From CAZSXS01 sp964611385 (GTDB lineage Bacteria; Bacillota; Clostridia; Lachnospirales; CAYPQA01), in contig CAZSXS010000027.1 in NCBI GenBank assembly GCA_964611385.1, forward strand, positions 1 to 42,154: a stretch of DNA of 42,154 nucleotides. The letters are read 5' to 3'. Below are positions 22,835-30,880 of this stretch, piece by piece (position 1 is the first letter of the stretch; each line of letters opens with the position of its first letter). The notes under the pieces were generated by a model that made no database searches, was not told the origin of the DNA, and was given only the letters and a program-made list of their open reading frames with translations. Made by a program: the position numbers and the translations under genes.

Positions 22835-25633
22835 ATGAAAAAATTGTTATCGTTTTTACTCATCATTTCGTTAGTAGTCAGCTTTAGCCTTTCGACTTTC
22901 GCCTTAAGCGTGACCGGGTCTGTACCCAGTGACTGGGCTGTGAGCCAAATAGAAGAAGCCAAAAGCTTGGGTATTATCACGCCCCGTTCCCAGCTGGACT
23001 ATCTAAAGCCCTTAACTCGTGAAGGCTTCTGCGAGCTGGTGGTTGTTATGCTTGAAAGGCTTTTACAAAAAAGCCTGAATGCCCCCCCTGTCAATCCTTT
23101 TATGGACACAGTGAATCCGTATATCTTAAAGGCCTATCAGTTTGGGGTAACAGCTGGGCTTTCAGCCAATCAGTTCGGCCCTGATAATTTTATCACCCGT
23201 GAACAAGTGGCTGCTATGCTTGTGCGGGCCATGCAAAATGCTGCCTTTGAAACAGGGGTTGTCCTGTTGTCCCCTCCGGCCAAGGATCTAACCTTTGCCG
23301 ATAAGGATCAAATTGAGGCCTATGCTATAGAAAGCATGAAATATTCACAAAGCAACAACATCTTTGTCGGTGACTTGCCTGGTGGAGTCGGTCGCGTTTT
23401 TCCGAAGGATTACATTACTTCCCAGGAGTGTATTTTGGTTGTAACCCGCTCCTATAAAAGCGGTGCGGAAAAGCTGAAAACCATCATTGCAACTCCGACA
23501 CCAACACCAACCCCAACGGAATCTCCAACACCAACACCCCCTCCGACACCTACGCCCGTTGCGGATATCTCCTTTAACCTTGACGACTATGTCAATTCCT
23601 TGGAATTGATCTATGCCCCTGGAGATAGCCAGAACTCCGTTGCGCAGGATATCATTCTTCCTGTACCGCCTACAGGAATTGGTCTGACCTTCTCCACCAG
23701 TAACAACGTGGTCTCCGTCAATGGTTCTGTCTCCGCCTCCAGCATTGGCTCTATGCCTATATCTGTGGTTCTGACCGCAACCGCCTCCAAGGACGGCGTG
23801 GTAAAAACTAAGCCCTTTAATATTATCGTAGTCAATCCCAATGCCAAGGAGTTCCGGGAGATTTCCATTTACGATATCCGGCTGGGCGAATCCATTAATA
23901 CCGTTATGAGCCGTATTGGCCAGCCTGTCAAAACCGTCCGTATGGACGCAAACACCTACTGGGCCATTTACCATACCAACTATAAAGACTATATTCAGAT
24001 TTTGGTGCTCAATAATTTTGTGCAGCAGATCTTTGTTTGCTCCGATAGCTTTGATTCTAAAATCAAGGACATGCGTACCAACAGCAAAATTGGTCTTGAT
24101 GATATTTCCCGCACTCGAAACGTGGTTTCCAACCGCTATGTAGATGAAAGCAATCGGCCTTACGCCCTGGATGTATCCTTAAACAGCTTTACGCCCTTGG
24201 ACTACGATGCCAATGTGAACGCAGCCGAGCAACTCGCTTTTGAAATTACCAATGCTTTAAGGACAAGGATGAATTTAAGCGCGCTTACTTTAAACGAAAT
24301 GCTAGTTCGTTCTTCCAGAAAGCATAGTGAAAACATGTTTAATAATAAGTTCTTCAGCCAGACGGATGTGAATGGCAGAAGCTTTTACGACCGGATTAAG
24401 GCAGAGTTGGATTATGATACCACCCTTCGGGATTATGACGAAAACATCATATCCGCTGCCAACACTCCACAGGAAGCCATCTGCGGCTTTTATGGAAATG
24501 CCCGTCAACGGCAAGTCATGCAAGGTAATTTCACCTCTGTTGGTATTGGATATTACAGAGGATTTTATACACAAGACTTGGCTGTACTGTTCAATACAAA
24601 CTATATCCAAAGCATCAATGTTGTAGAGCCAGTCAAAATCAATATCGGTGAGAAAAAACCGCTGAACTATACGGTTATGCCGACAAACATAAGGGAATAT
24701 GTTTCTAATGTATATTCCTCGAATCCACTGATTTTAAAATATGATTTCTATACAAACACGATGGAAGGAATCTCTGCTGGTAAGGCAACCCTAACCTTTA
24801 CAGGTTCCATGGGCTTTACAAAGAGCGTTGAGGTGGAGGTAACAGGCATACAAGATCCATATAGACTGACTTCCATCAAGATTGCCGGGCCGGAAAGAAA
24901 GACGGTTCCTGTCACTAGTTCCTTGCAGCTTCAAATTGAGTCCTTCCCCGTAACGGCTCAGAAACCTATGGTTTCCTGGAAGGTTATCAACAGCTCTGGT
25001 ATTATCAGCGTTGATGCCAATGGGGTCGTGCAAGCGCTTACCAGCGGCATCGCAACCGTAATGGCCAGCACCAATGATCCAAGCATCTATGCAACCTGCA
25101 CCATTGATGTTCCGGCCAATCTGGCGCTCACAGGCATGGATTTCATTAAGAAGAATATCTTCATGAGTGTTGGTGGAAAAGAGAAGGTAAATGTGATCTT
25201 TTATCCCGTTGGGGCTAGTTCCAATTTAAGCTGGAGATCCTCTGATCCGAGTGTGGCCTCCGTAGATGAAAATGGGATTATAACTGCCATATCCTCTGGA
25301 ACAGCTAGTATTACAGCGGTTGCCTCTGCTGATGCAAATCGCTTTGCTACAACGGTTGTAACAGTAGATAAGATTTGGGTACCCATCACTTCCATTGCCT
25401 TACAGTCCGCCACCGGAAACAACATTATGAACATTGGTATTCCGCTTACGATCTATGCACTACCTCAGCCTGCTAATACAAATGAGATGATCCTCTGGAG
25501 TTCCAGTGATGAATCCATTATAAAGGTAGATCTTTTTGGTAATCTGACTGCCTTTAGGCAAGGCAACGCAACCATTACCGCCAAAAGCGCTAGCGGTGTG
25601 GTTATGCAGCAGATTGTGATTGTAGTCAATTAA
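22835..25633 (+). CDS. secreted S-layer-homology / CAP-domain / BIG2 protein
   Basis: 932 aa, exported. Residues 1-24 are a signal peptide. About 28-210 hold SLH repeats for cell-wall attachment (e.g. NPFMDTVNPYILKAYQFGVTAG and FGPDNFITREQVAAMLVRAM). A Thr-Pro linker follows at about 215-245, then a beta domain. Around 345-410 is a CAP-associated domain (IYDIRLGESINTVMSRIGQPVK), and about 465-595 a CAP/SCP domain (LAFEITNALRTRMNLSAL, RKHSENMFNNKFFSQTD, ENII). About 605-932 contains four BIG2-type Ig-like domains. Monocistronic, with a perfect promoter and a terminator. It is probably a surface adhesin or wall-associated enzyme-like protein. Confidence 0.9.
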   Translation: MKKLLSFLLIISLVVSFSLSTFALSVTGSVPSDWAVSQIEEAKSLGIITPRSQLDYLKPLTREGFCELVVVMLERLLQKSLNAPPVNPFMDTVNPYILKAYQFGVTAGLSANQFGPDNFITREQVAAMLVRAMQNAAFETGVVLLSPPAKDLTFADKDQIEAYAIESMKYSQSNNIFVGDLPGGVGRVFPKDYITSQECILVVTRSYKSGAEKLKTIIATPTPTPTPTESPTPTPPPTPTPVADISFNLDDYVNSLELIYAPGDSQNSVAQDIILPVPPTGIGLTFSTSNNVVSVNGSVSASSIGSMPISVVLTATASKDGVVKTKPFNIIVVNPNAKEFREISIYDIRLGESINTVMSRIGQPVKTVRMDANTYWAIYHTNYKDYIQILVLNNFVQQIFVCSDSFDSKIKDMRTNSKIGLDDISRTRNVVSNRYVDESNRPYALDVSLNSFTPLDYDANVNAAEQLAFEITNALRTRMNLSALTLNEMLVRSSRKHSENMFNNKFFSQTDVNGRSFYDRIKAELDYDTTLRDYDENIISAANTPQEAICGFYGNARQRQVMQGNFTSVGIGYYRGFYTQDLAVLFNTNYIQSINVVEPVKINIGEKKPLNYTVMPTNIREYVSNVYSSNPLILKYDFYTNTMEGISAGKATLTFTGSMGFTKSVEVEVTGIQDPYRLTSIKIAGPERKTVPVTSSLQLQIESFPVTAQKPMVSWKVINSSGIISVDANGVVQALTSGIATVMASTNDPSIYATCTIDVPANLALTGMDFIKKNIFMSVGGKEKVNVIFYPVGASSNLSWRSSDPSVASVDENGIITAISSGTASITAVASADANRFATTVVTVDKIWVPITSIALQSATGNNIMNIGIPLTIYALPQPANTNEMILWSSSDESIIKVDLFGNLTAFRQGNATITAKSASGVVMQQIVIVVN

Positions 25634-25686
25634 TGAAGAGCTACCGAACTTCCCAGACTGTAAGATGGCAGCTTTGGGTAAAGTTT

Positions 25687-25745
25687 GGAGAAATAAAAAA
25701 GCAGCCTCAACACGACTCGTGTTGAGGCTGCTTTTTTATTTCTCC
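25687..25745. terminator. strong bidirectional terminator
   Basis: Nearly perfect palindrome with arms GGAGAAATAAAAAAGCAGCC... and its complement. It serves the convergent SLH-CAP gene and the hypothetical gene at 25736, whose stop codon lies inside it. Confidence 0.92.
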
Positions 25746-26857
25746 ACTCGCCTGCTTAACAAGGACTTTAGTTGGGTTAGTTGAAATTCTTTGTCTTTGA
25801 GTTCCTTTTGATAGTTGGAGAGTTGAACCTTGAGGCTTTCGATTTCCTGTAGAGACTCGGCCTGGGGACTTTTCTCAAAGGCGGGATAGAAGTCATCGTA
25901 CAGGTCGGGCAAAATCTGGATGTCCCAGGGACAGCTTTCATCTACGTAGACCTCTCGGAAAAAGTAAGTTCCCTCGGAAAGCTTTCCGTTGGTCACATAG
26001 GTAGCCTTGATGGGGTTGGCGCAGAGTTTTTTTCGATAGACTGTCGCTTGTCCGAAGGAATTTCCTCCATCCTCACTCAGCCTTATGTACAGTTGGCCGT
26101 TGGCATGGTAGCTGGCATACAGCTTCCCGTTCACAAAGCCCAGTAAGCAGCCGTCGATTCTCGTCCCTTCAAACAATACCATTGGAGCTGTGAATTGAGG
26201 GCCTTCTTTTTTTCGATGGATCAGCTGATAGGAAAACAGCCCTTTTAAAATGTAAAGCACATGAATGCTATCGGTGGTGGTTAGAAAAGCGCTGTCGGTG
26301 ATGTTTAAGTTGGTGCTGAGGAAGTTATGCAAGTCCGTATGACGATCTAAGCCGACTTCCCGGTAGCCCAAGTTGTTTTCCGTTCCTCTCGTTTGGTAGA
26401 ACAAAAGCAAATGCTCTGGGGATAGGCTTTGCACCTGATAGAGCATATAGCCACTGGGTACGAACCTGTCGATTCGTGTGGCTGGTGTCCACGCGTTGTT
26501 TTCAAGCTGCTGAAAAACCAGATTGTCCCCTGCCGCATTATAGATCAAGCTCAGCTTGTTTCCTGATATCAAGGGACTCAAGAGCACAGAGCCTGCGGTG
26601 GAGCTTGAATTTTGAAGCACAATGCGATTGTTCCAAGTTTTCTTGTAGCTGCATAAAACGATATTCCCCTCCACGTCTTGTGCAAAGAGCGTGAGTCCAT
26701 CCTCCGTGACCGTGACGCTGTAACTTTCCCTCGCCCCTTTCAATACAAGGCTTGGCGCACTCCATTTTCTTTCATAGGCACGGAACAAGATGCCTTCACT
26801 GGAATGATAAAAGCAGTAGAGCCTGTTGTTATGCCGGACAATATAATTGCTGTGCAT
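25736..26857 (-). CDS. hypothetical protein, predicted beta-propeller plus coiled coil
   Basis: 373 aa, not recognised. Residues 1-300 show repeated short beta-strand patterns with aromatic residues (NNRLYCFYHSSEGILFRAY, GNIVLCSYKKTW, NKLSLIYNAAG, GKLYASYHANGQLYIRLSEDGGNSFG), like sialidase or exo-alpha beta-propeller blades. The last 50 residues (SLQEIESLKVQLSNYQKELKDKEFQLTQL) are a clear coiled coil. There is no signal peptide or membrane segment. The start at 26857 is chosen because GGAGG lies 5 bp upstream. It stands alone. Possibly an intracellular or morphogenetic structural protein; no function is assigned. Confidence 0.65.
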   Translation of the reverse strand: MHSNYIVRHNNRLYCFYHSSEGILFRAYERKWSAPSLVLKGARESYSVTVTEDGLTLFAQDVEGNIVLCSYKKTWNNRIVLQNSSSTAGSVLLSPLISGNKLSLIYNAAGDNLVFQQLENNAWTPATRIDRFVPSGYMLYQVQSLSPEHLLLFYQTRGTENNLGYREVGLDRHTDLHNFLSTNLNITDSAFLTTTDSIHVLYILKGLFSYQLIHRKKEGPQFTAPMVLFEGTRIDGCLLGFVNGKLYASYHANGQLYIRLSEDGGNSFGQATVYRKKLCANPIKATYVTNGKLSEGTYFFREVYVDESCPWDIQILPDLYDDFYPAFEKSPQAESLQEIESLKVQLSNYQKELKDKEFQLTQLKSLLSRRVEK

Positions 26858-26978
26858 AAAAACCTCCATAGTTTCGGCTTTTCGGTTTCCTTACTTCCGA
26901 TTGCCAAAAAAATACAATATACTAATTAGTTTATTGTTTATAAGGGAAAAAAATGCCTGTGGAATCACTCGGAAGCGG

Positions 26979-27007
26979 TTGACTTCAACTAAAAACCATG
27001 CTATATA
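26979..27007 (+). promoter_or_regulatory. promoter of the GH35 gene
   Basis: TTGACT (26979-26984) and TATATA (27002-27007) with a 17-bp spacer. The family-1 hairpin copy C lies between it and the gene. The rest of the gap 26858-27218 is AT-rich and shows nothing else. Confidence 0.6.
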
Positions 27008-27068
27008 TTAACAGAAACATTCAAAAATAAATCGGGTCTTTCAAAATTTTCGTGAGACTTATATCGCT

Positions 27069-27179
27069 CCCATGTCCGGCTTTTTTGAAAGGAGAGGATG
27101 GGGGGTGTGGGGGGGGGAGGAAGGGAAAAACTTTTTCGCCGTTTGAAAAAGTTTTTCCCTTCCTCCCCCCACGGTTTTA
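27069..27179 (+). repeat. family-1 hairpin repeat, copy C
   Basis: Begins CCCATGTCCGG and ends ACGGTTTTA. Hairpin arms 27112-27137 and 27145-27170 are perfectly complementary (26 bp) with loop GCCGTTT. The arm sequence differs from copies A and B, yet both arms changed in step. It sits in the 5' leader of the GH35 gene. Confidence 0.9.
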
Positions 27180-27218
27180 GAAAGACCCCCAAAGCTTTAG
27201 CAAATAAGGAGGATGACT

Positions 27219-28928
27219 ATGAAGGAACCAAAACGAATTTTGTCAGGCGCAGTGCATTATTTCCGTATCCCCAGGGACAGATGGGCAGATTCCATCCAAA
27301 AGGCCAGATTGATGGGACTGAATACCATTGAAACCTATGTACCTTGGAACGGACATGAGCCGGAAAAGGGGCTTTTTAATTTTTCTGGAATGTATGACCT
27401 GTTAGGCTTTTTAGAGGAGATCCAAAAGGCCGGTCTTCTTGCAATCGTTCGCCCCAGTCCTTATATCTGTGCTGAGTGGGACTTTGGCGGGCTGCCTTAC
27501 TGGCTCTTGGCTGATGAAAATATTCGGCTTCGGTGCATGGATAAGCTGTATATTGAAGCTGTCACCCACTGGTATGAAAAGCTGATTCCTATGCTTGCAC
27601 CTTATAGTCTGAAAAAGGGCGGCTGCATTTTGGCCGTTCAGATTGAAAATGAATACGGAAGCTACGGTAATGACCATACTTACATACGATATTTGAAGGA
27701 TCTGATGATTCAGCAGGGCCTTGATGACGTTCTCTTTTTCACCTCTGATGGCCCGCTAGACTTTATGCTGCAAGGCGGTACCCTTCCTGATGTTTGGAAG
27801 GTGGTTAATTTCGGAAGTCGTGCCGAGGAGGCCTTCAAAAAGCTGCGGGAATATGAATCCGGCCCTCTTATGTGCGGAGAATTCTGGAATGGCTGGTTTG
27901 ACCATTGGGGAAAGAGTCATATGGCAGCTGAACGCAGCGATGAAAGCGCCGCCAAGGCCCTGGATGAGATTCTAACGCATGGCGATTCCGTTAATTTTTA
28001 TATGTTCCATGGTGGGACGAATTTTGGCTTTATGGCCGGAGCAAACTGTGACGAGAGCTACAATTCCACAATTACCAGCTACGATTACGGCGCACCCCTG
28101 ACGGAATGGGGCGATATCACCACTAAGTACCTGGCCATACGAGAAGTGCTGAAAAAGTACACCCAGGTTCCAGAGGAGGAACTACCAGCCCCTTCGAAAA
28201 AGAAGGCCTATGGACAGGTGACGATGACCAAAGCTGTAGGGCTTTTTGAGTCCCTGAATGACATCAGCAGCCTGAAAAAAGAGCCCTGCCCCTATCCAAT
28301 GGAACGATTAGGGCAAGGCCATGGTTATATTTTATACAAGACGAGAATCGAAGGGCCTAGGTCGGAAATGACGCTTCATTTACAGGAGCTTCGCGACAGA
28401 GCTTTGATCTTTGTTGACGGTGAGTACAAAGCCACCTATCATCGAAACGAGCCACAGGAATTCAAGCTAGCCGTTCCCGAAGGCGGCGTATGCCTGGAAG
28501 TACTGGTAGAAAACCTGGCTCGAATCAATTACGGTCCTTTTATGCATGATTTGAAGGGCATTACCCAAGGCATACGCCACGGGCAACAGTTTTTGTTTGA
28601 CTATGAAATCTACAACCTCCCCATGAATAATCTGGAGAAGCTTCAATTCCAAGCACCTTCGGCTGTTAAGGAGGACTTACCCAGGTTCTACCAAGGGGAG
28701 TTTGAGGTGGACGAGTGCTGCGACAGCTTCCTTGACTTGAAGGGCTGGGATAAGGGCTTTGTGGTGCTGAACGGCTTTAACCTTGGCCGTTACTGGAACA
28801 TTGGACCCCAAAAAACACTCTATGTGCCTGCTTTTGTCCTTAAGAAAGGAAAGAATGAGTTGATCCTCTTTGCAGAGGCTGGCAGTGATAGCACAGTCAG
28901 CTTTGTGGATCAGCCAGATTTAGGATAG
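27219..28928 (+). CDS. glycoside hydrolase family 35 beta-galactosidase
   Basis: 569 aa, cytoplasmic (no signal peptide). The TIM barrel begins RILSGAVHYFRIPRDRWADSI and contains NTIETYVPWNGHEPEKG. The acid/base Glu is in QIENEYGSYG (about residue 145) and the nucleophile Glu in MCGEFWNGWFDHWG (about 221). The C-terminal part has the jelly-roll domains, ending GFVVLNGFNLGRYWNIGPQKTLYVP, typical of GH35. It releases beta-linked galactose from oligosaccharides brought into the cell. The start 27219 is preferred over 27213 because AAGGAGG lies 6 bp upstream. Bracketed by family-1 repeats C and D. Confidence 0.95.
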   Translation: MKEPKRILSGAVHYFRIPRDRWADSIQKARLMGLNTIETYVPWNGHEPEKGLFNFSGMYDLLGFLEEIQKAGLLAIVRPSPYICAEWDFGGLPYWLLADENIRLRCMDKLYIEAVTHWYEKLIPMLAPYSLKKGGCILAVQIENEYGSYGNDHTYIRYLKDLMIQQGLDDVLFFTSDGPLDFMLQGGTLPDVWKVVNFGSRAEEAFKKLREYESGPLMCGEFWNGWFDHWGKSHMAAERSDESAAKALDEILTHGDSVNFYMFHGGTNFGFMAGANCDESYNSTITSYDYGAPLTEWGDITTKYLAIREVLKKYTQVPEEELPAPSKKKAYGQVTMTKAVGLFESLNDISSLKKEPCPYPMERLGQGHGYILYKTRIEGPRSEMTLHLQELRDRALIFVDGEYKATYHRNEPQEFKLAVPEGGVCLEVLVENLARINYGPFMHDLKGITQGIRHGQQFLFDYEIYNLPMNNLEKLQFQAPSAVKEDLPRFYQGEFEVDECCDSFLDLKGWDKGFVVLNGFNLGRYWNIGPQKTLYVPAFVLKKGKNELILFAEAGSDSTVSFVDQPDLG

Positions 28929-28938
28929 TCAGAGCTTC

Positions 28939-29040
28939 TAAAACCGTAGGGGGAAGGAGAGGAAAACTTTTTTCAAACGGCGAAAAAGTTTTCCTCTCCT
29001 TCCCCCCCCATCCTCTTCTTTCAAAAAAGCCGGACATGGG
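28939..29040 (-). repeat. family-1 hairpin repeat, copy D
   Basis: Reverse-orientation copy: TAAAACCGT at the left and CCGGACATGGG at the right. Arms 28949-28974 and 28982-29006 pair apart from a one-base bulge; the loop is AAACGGC. It lies 10 bp after the GH35 stop. Confidence 0.9.
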
Positions 29041-29124
29041 AGGTGCTATTAGATCACACGAGAATTTCGAAAGGCTTGGAAAATGTACGTACCGCTTTAC
29101 ATTCATGAAAGTACAATGATAAAC

Positions 29125-29161
29125 AAGGGCTGTTGCAACCTGCAAAAACAGCCCTTTCTTG
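29125..29161. terminator. terminator between GH35 and the histidine kinase
   Basis: AAGGGCTGTT pairs with AACAGCCCTT and is followed by TCTTGTT on the plus strand. It directly abuts the stop of the minus-strand kinase gene. Confidence 0.75.
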
Positions 29162-30880
29162 TTATCTTTTCACCCCACCATCATAAGGCAACAAAACATT
29201 AACATCCGTTCCCCTATTGGGCATACTGCTGATTCGCAAGCCGTATGCTTCTCCAAAGCTAAGCTTTATCCGTTTTTGAATATTGAATATCCCATATCCG
29301 CTTTGTCCTGTCTGTTCTGAAAGCACTTGGCTGATTTGCTCCTTCGTCATTCCCTTTCCATTATCGCTAATTTGAATCGTAACCATATCTTCATCTAAAA
29401 ACGTGCGTACACAGATCTGTATGCCGTCCTCTGCATACATTCCGTGAAGAATTGCATTTTCTATAAAAGGCTGGACGATCAGCTTGGGGACTATCCCATT
29501 TTCCAAGAATCCATCCGTTTCAAAAGTAATATGAACCATGTCCGAATACCGCATTTCCATAATAGAGGCATAATGCTTGGTCAATTCAATTTCCTTCTTT
29601 AGGGTGATGCATTTTTCGCCCTTGCTTAGCGAAATGCGATAAAAGTCCGACAGATTCATCACGATCTGAATCAGCTTGTCGCTTTGCTTGATTCTGGCTA
29701 GTGAAACAATGGAAGAAAGACTGTTGTAAAGAAAGTGCGGATTGATCTGAGCCTGCAAAAGCTCTAGCTCAATGGATTTGTTTGCAATTTCCTTCTCGTA
29801 GACCTCGTGCATTAGATACTGTAAACGCTTAAGCATTTGCTTGAAGACCTTGATCACCTGCCCGATTTCATCCTGGCCTTTGTCTTCTACGGGAATGTCA
29901 AAGTTCCCTTCATCTACCTTTTTGATGATCTCGCTGAGGTAAAGGAGCTTTTTTGTAAACACACTGATAATGATATAAACGACCGGTATGGCAATGAGTA
30001 ATAGGGCTATGCCCAGAAGAATGGTTTCCCAGAGCATCTGACGAATTTTGATCAGCAGATGGCTGTTATTTTGGAACAGGATGGTCTGCCAACCGTTTTT
30101 TAGGGCAAGAGAGGGATGTTTATCCTCGGATATAGACTCGGAGTTTGAGTCCAAGTCCAGATCCTGGAGACTCTTTCCGATCTGTTCCGGCTCAGAGGAA
30201 ATGATGATTTGCTGCTTTTCATCAAAAACAAAGATCCGCTCGTCTGTTAATTCCTTGAAAAACTGCAAAAACTGACGATAATCAATTTCAATGCATAGAA
30301 TGCTGTAGTATTCCTCGGCTTGTGTATAATTTAGTAAGCGAAACATGCAAATATTGTTTTTACGGATTTCAGGCAGTGGCTCTTTTGAAATCAAGGGCCA
30401 CAGCTCTTGCAGCCTTGCATAGACAAGAAACCCATCCCTGTCGATGGTTTTCTTATAAATATCTGTATTGTGAAGCAGCTCTATAGGATAGATGTACTTT
30501 TTGTCGAAGGGGAGAGTTTTGTTACCGATATAAAAAGAAATGGAATTTAAGTAAGAGTCGGAGGATAAAAGTGCTTGCAGGTTTTTTTCCAAGCTTCTGT
30601 AAAACAGAAAAATTTCGTAAGGGTCCTGATAGCTGTCGTACAAGCTGTTCATTAAGGCATAGTCGGTGTAAATGGCATTGCTGGTTCCAGTAATTGAGTC
30701 CAGCTTTGCATTCATATTGCTGTTCAGCTGTTTCAAGGTGGAGGCAGACAGGTTGTAGGAATCATTGTAAATAGCCTGCCTCATTTTAATAAAGAAGTAA
30801 ATGCTGGAGGATAAAATGATGAACAAGATAGCTGCACTGATGAACAATAGCAGCTTTTGACTGAATTTCATTTTACTCAT
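29162..30880 (-). CDS. sensor histidine kinase, YesM family
   Basis: 572 aa. TM1 is at residues 10-32, then a roughly 250-aa extracellular Cache-like sensor, TM2 at about 282-308, and a HAMP linker (LSEIIKKVDEGNFDIPVEDKGQDEIGQ). The His_kinase domain has the phospho-acceptor in QINPHFLYNSL. The ATPase domain has QPFIENAILHG, ISDNGKGM and GYGIFNIQKRI. It forms a two-component pair with the overlapping regulator at 30873 (8-bp overlap) and probably senses an extracellular glycan, inducing the adjacent transporter. Ends at the terminator near 29160. Confidence 0.95.
   Translation of the reverse strand: MSKMKFSQKLLLFISAAILFIILSSSIYFFIKMRQAIYNDSYNLSASTLKQLNSNMNAKLDSITGTSNAIYTDYALMNSLYDSYQDPYEIFLFYRSLEKNLQALLSSDSYLNSISFYIGNKTLPFDKKYIYPIELLHNTDIYKKTIDRDGFLVYARLQELWPLISKEPLPEIRKNNICMFRLLNYTQAEEYYSILCIEIDYRQFLQFFKELTDERIFVFDEKQQIIISSEPEQIGKSLQDLDLDSNSESISEDKHPSLALKNGWQTILFQNNSHLLIKIRQMLWETILLGIALLLIAIPVVYIIISVFTKKLLYLSEIIKKVDEGNFDIPVEDKGQDEIGQVIKVFKQMLKRLQYLMHEVYEKEIANKSIELELLQAQINPHFLYNSLSSIVSLARIKQSDKLIQIVMNLSDFYRISLSKGEKCITLKKEIELTKHYASIMEMRYSDMVHITFETDGFLENGIVPKLIVQPFIENAILHGMYAEDGIQICVRTFLDEDMVTIQISDNGKGMTKEQISQVLSEQTGQSGYGIFNIQKRIKLSFGEAYGLRISSMPNRGTDVNVLLPYDGGVKR

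Noticed and set aside
22681..22980. 99-codon minus-strand ORF upstream of the kinase
   Set aside because: Overlaps the consensus promoter and signal peptide of the SLH-CAP gene, with no SD or family match.
23500..23570. Repeated CCAACACC-type stretch in the SLH-CAP gene
   Set aside because: It encodes the Thr-Pro linker of the protein, not a separate DNA repeat.
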